The notes below the pieces were generated by a model, which saw only the letters and a list, made by a program, of their open reading frames with translations, did not search any database and had not been told where the DNA came from. This document shows positions 63,334 to 64,000 of a DNA stretch of 64,000 nt, one piece after another. The stretch spans positions 1,612,001 to 1,676,000 of the forward strand of contig NZ_CP117460.1 in assembly GCF_030687145.1 (NCBI RefSeq). Direction: 5' to 3'. Origin of the DNA: Pseudomonas sp. FP1742. GTDB taxonomy: Bacteria; Pseudomonadota; Gammaproteobacteria; Pseudomonadales; Pseudomonadaceae. Position 1 is the stretch's first letter, and the number at the start of each line of letters is the position of its first letter. Both the position numbers and the translations under genes were made by a program.

Positions 63334-64000
63334 ATGACCAGCGCCGAGCTCGCCAAACCCAGCCGTAAGCAACGTGTGCGGACCTTATGGATTTCCGACG
63401 TGCATCTGGGCACCCGGGACTGCCAGGCCGAACACTTGTCGCAGTTTCTCAAGGGCTATCACGCCGACAAAATTTACCTGGTCGGTGACATCATCGACGG
63501 CTGGAAGCTGCGCAGCGGCATGTATTGGCCCCAGGCCCACACCAATGTGATTCGTCGCCTGCTGACCATGAGCAAGCGCGGCACAGAAGTGATCTATGTC
63601 ACCGGCAATCATGACGAATTCCTGCGCCGTTATTCAAAACTGATGCTGGGCAATATCCAGCTGGTGGACGAAGCCGTGCACGTGACCGCCGATGGTCGTC
63701 ATCTGCTGGTGATTCACGGCGATCAGTTCGACGTTATCACTCGCTACCACCGCTGGCTGGCCTTCCTCGGCGATTCGGCCTACGAGTTCACGCTGACCCT
63801 CAACCGCTGGCTCAACCATTGGCGGGCCCGTTACGGCTACGGCTACTGGTCGTTGTCGGCGTACCTCAAGCACAAGGTCAAGACTGCTGTCAGTTTCATC
63901 AGCGATTTTGAAGAAGCCATCGCTCACGAATGCGTTAAGCGCGAGTTGCATGGCGTGGTGTGCGGGCACATTCACCATGCCGAGATTCGCAAGGTGGGTG
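63334..64000 (+). CDS. LpxH-like UDP-2,3-diacylglucosamine diphosphatase (3' end outside window)
   Basis: N-terminal 222 residues of a calcineurin-like metallophosphoesterase. All metal-binding motifs are present: SDVHLGT (residues about 21-27), VGDIIDGW, TGNHDE, VIHGDQFD and CGHIHH near the edge. The spacing is that of the LpxH group, which hydrolyses UDP-2,3-diacylglucosamine in lipid A synthesis, but many pseudomonads carry a second such enzyme, so this may be a paralogue. ATG at 63334 with CAGAGGG about 7 bases upstream. The frame is open to 64000. Confidence 0.9.
   Translation, partial: MTSAELAKPSRKQRVRTLWISDVHLGTRDCQAEHLSQFLKGYHADKIYLVGDIIDGWKLRSGMYWPQAHTNVIRRLLTMSKRGTEVIYVTGNHDEFLRRYSKLMLGNIQLVDEAVHVTADGRHLLVIHGDQFDVITRYHRWLAFLGDSAYEFTLTLNRWLNHWRARYGYGYWSLSAYLKHKVKTAVSFISDFEEAIAHECVKRELHGVVCGHIHHAEIRKVG

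Overview
The window is chromosomal DNA of a Pseudomonas, most likely of the P. fluorescens group. Evidence: high-GC coding sequence, several REP/REPIN elements with the GAGC(A/G)(A/G)GC(T/C)(T/C)GCTC core, pseudomonad-restricted families (DUF6124, DUF6279, PA1414-like), a gbuA-gbuR guanidinobutyrase cluster and a complete Lap adhesin system with lapD and lapG. No rRNA, tRNA or CRISPR array was seen.

Left part (1-17.3 kb): the end of a DEAD-box RNA helicase and a small exported protein, then a contact-dependent inhibition (CDI) locus. A 4196-residue CdiA-like TpsA protein ends in a hydrophobic Gly/Ala-rich toxin tip. Its stop overlaps a two-helix membrane protein that fits an immunity protein. 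There is no TpsB/CdiB gene beside it. Downstream lie a decayed IS4-family element (three reading frames, two -1 shifts), then the last ~40 codons of a different toxin tip and an intact Imm42-like immunity gene. This is an orphan toxin/immunity cassette truncated by the IS. A lipoprotein gene follows.

Middle (17.3-35.5 kb): housekeeping and metabolic genes: DUF899, DUF6279 lipoprotein, TorF-like outer membrane protein, CvfB-like RNA-binding protein, an NCS1 permease behind a good sigma-54-like promoter, EamA and MFS exporters, LysR regulator, and a 42-residue PA1414-family protein behind a possible ANR box. Then come an ACP-like protein without the phosphopantetheine serine, a metallo-beta-lactamase-fold hydrolase, and the guanidinobutyrate cluster (symporter, NCS1 permease, NTF2-like, GbuA), with gbuR divergent. 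A DTW-domain tRNA-modifying enzyme follows gbuR.

Lap region (35.6-54.8 kb): lapE-lapB-lapC (type I secretion) run leftward. The adhesin gene, with a retention module, TAAG protease site, two long repeat families, a vWFA domain and RTX repeats, runs rightward from the shared intergenic region. Beyond it are a DUF6124 gene with a remarkable structured leader, an 889-residue leaderless protein, and lapG-lapD. Together these form a c-di-GMP-controlled adhesin retention/release circuit: LapD binds c-di-GMP and sequesters LapG, which otherwise cuts the adhesin from the surface.

Right end (55-64 kb): YbaN-family membrane protein, YecA/YgfB-type protein, RecQ helicase, MarR regulator, a FimV-like protein without LysM, a SelT/W/H-type redox protein, EamA exporter with AraC regulator, and the start of an LpxH-like phosphoesterase that runs off the edge.
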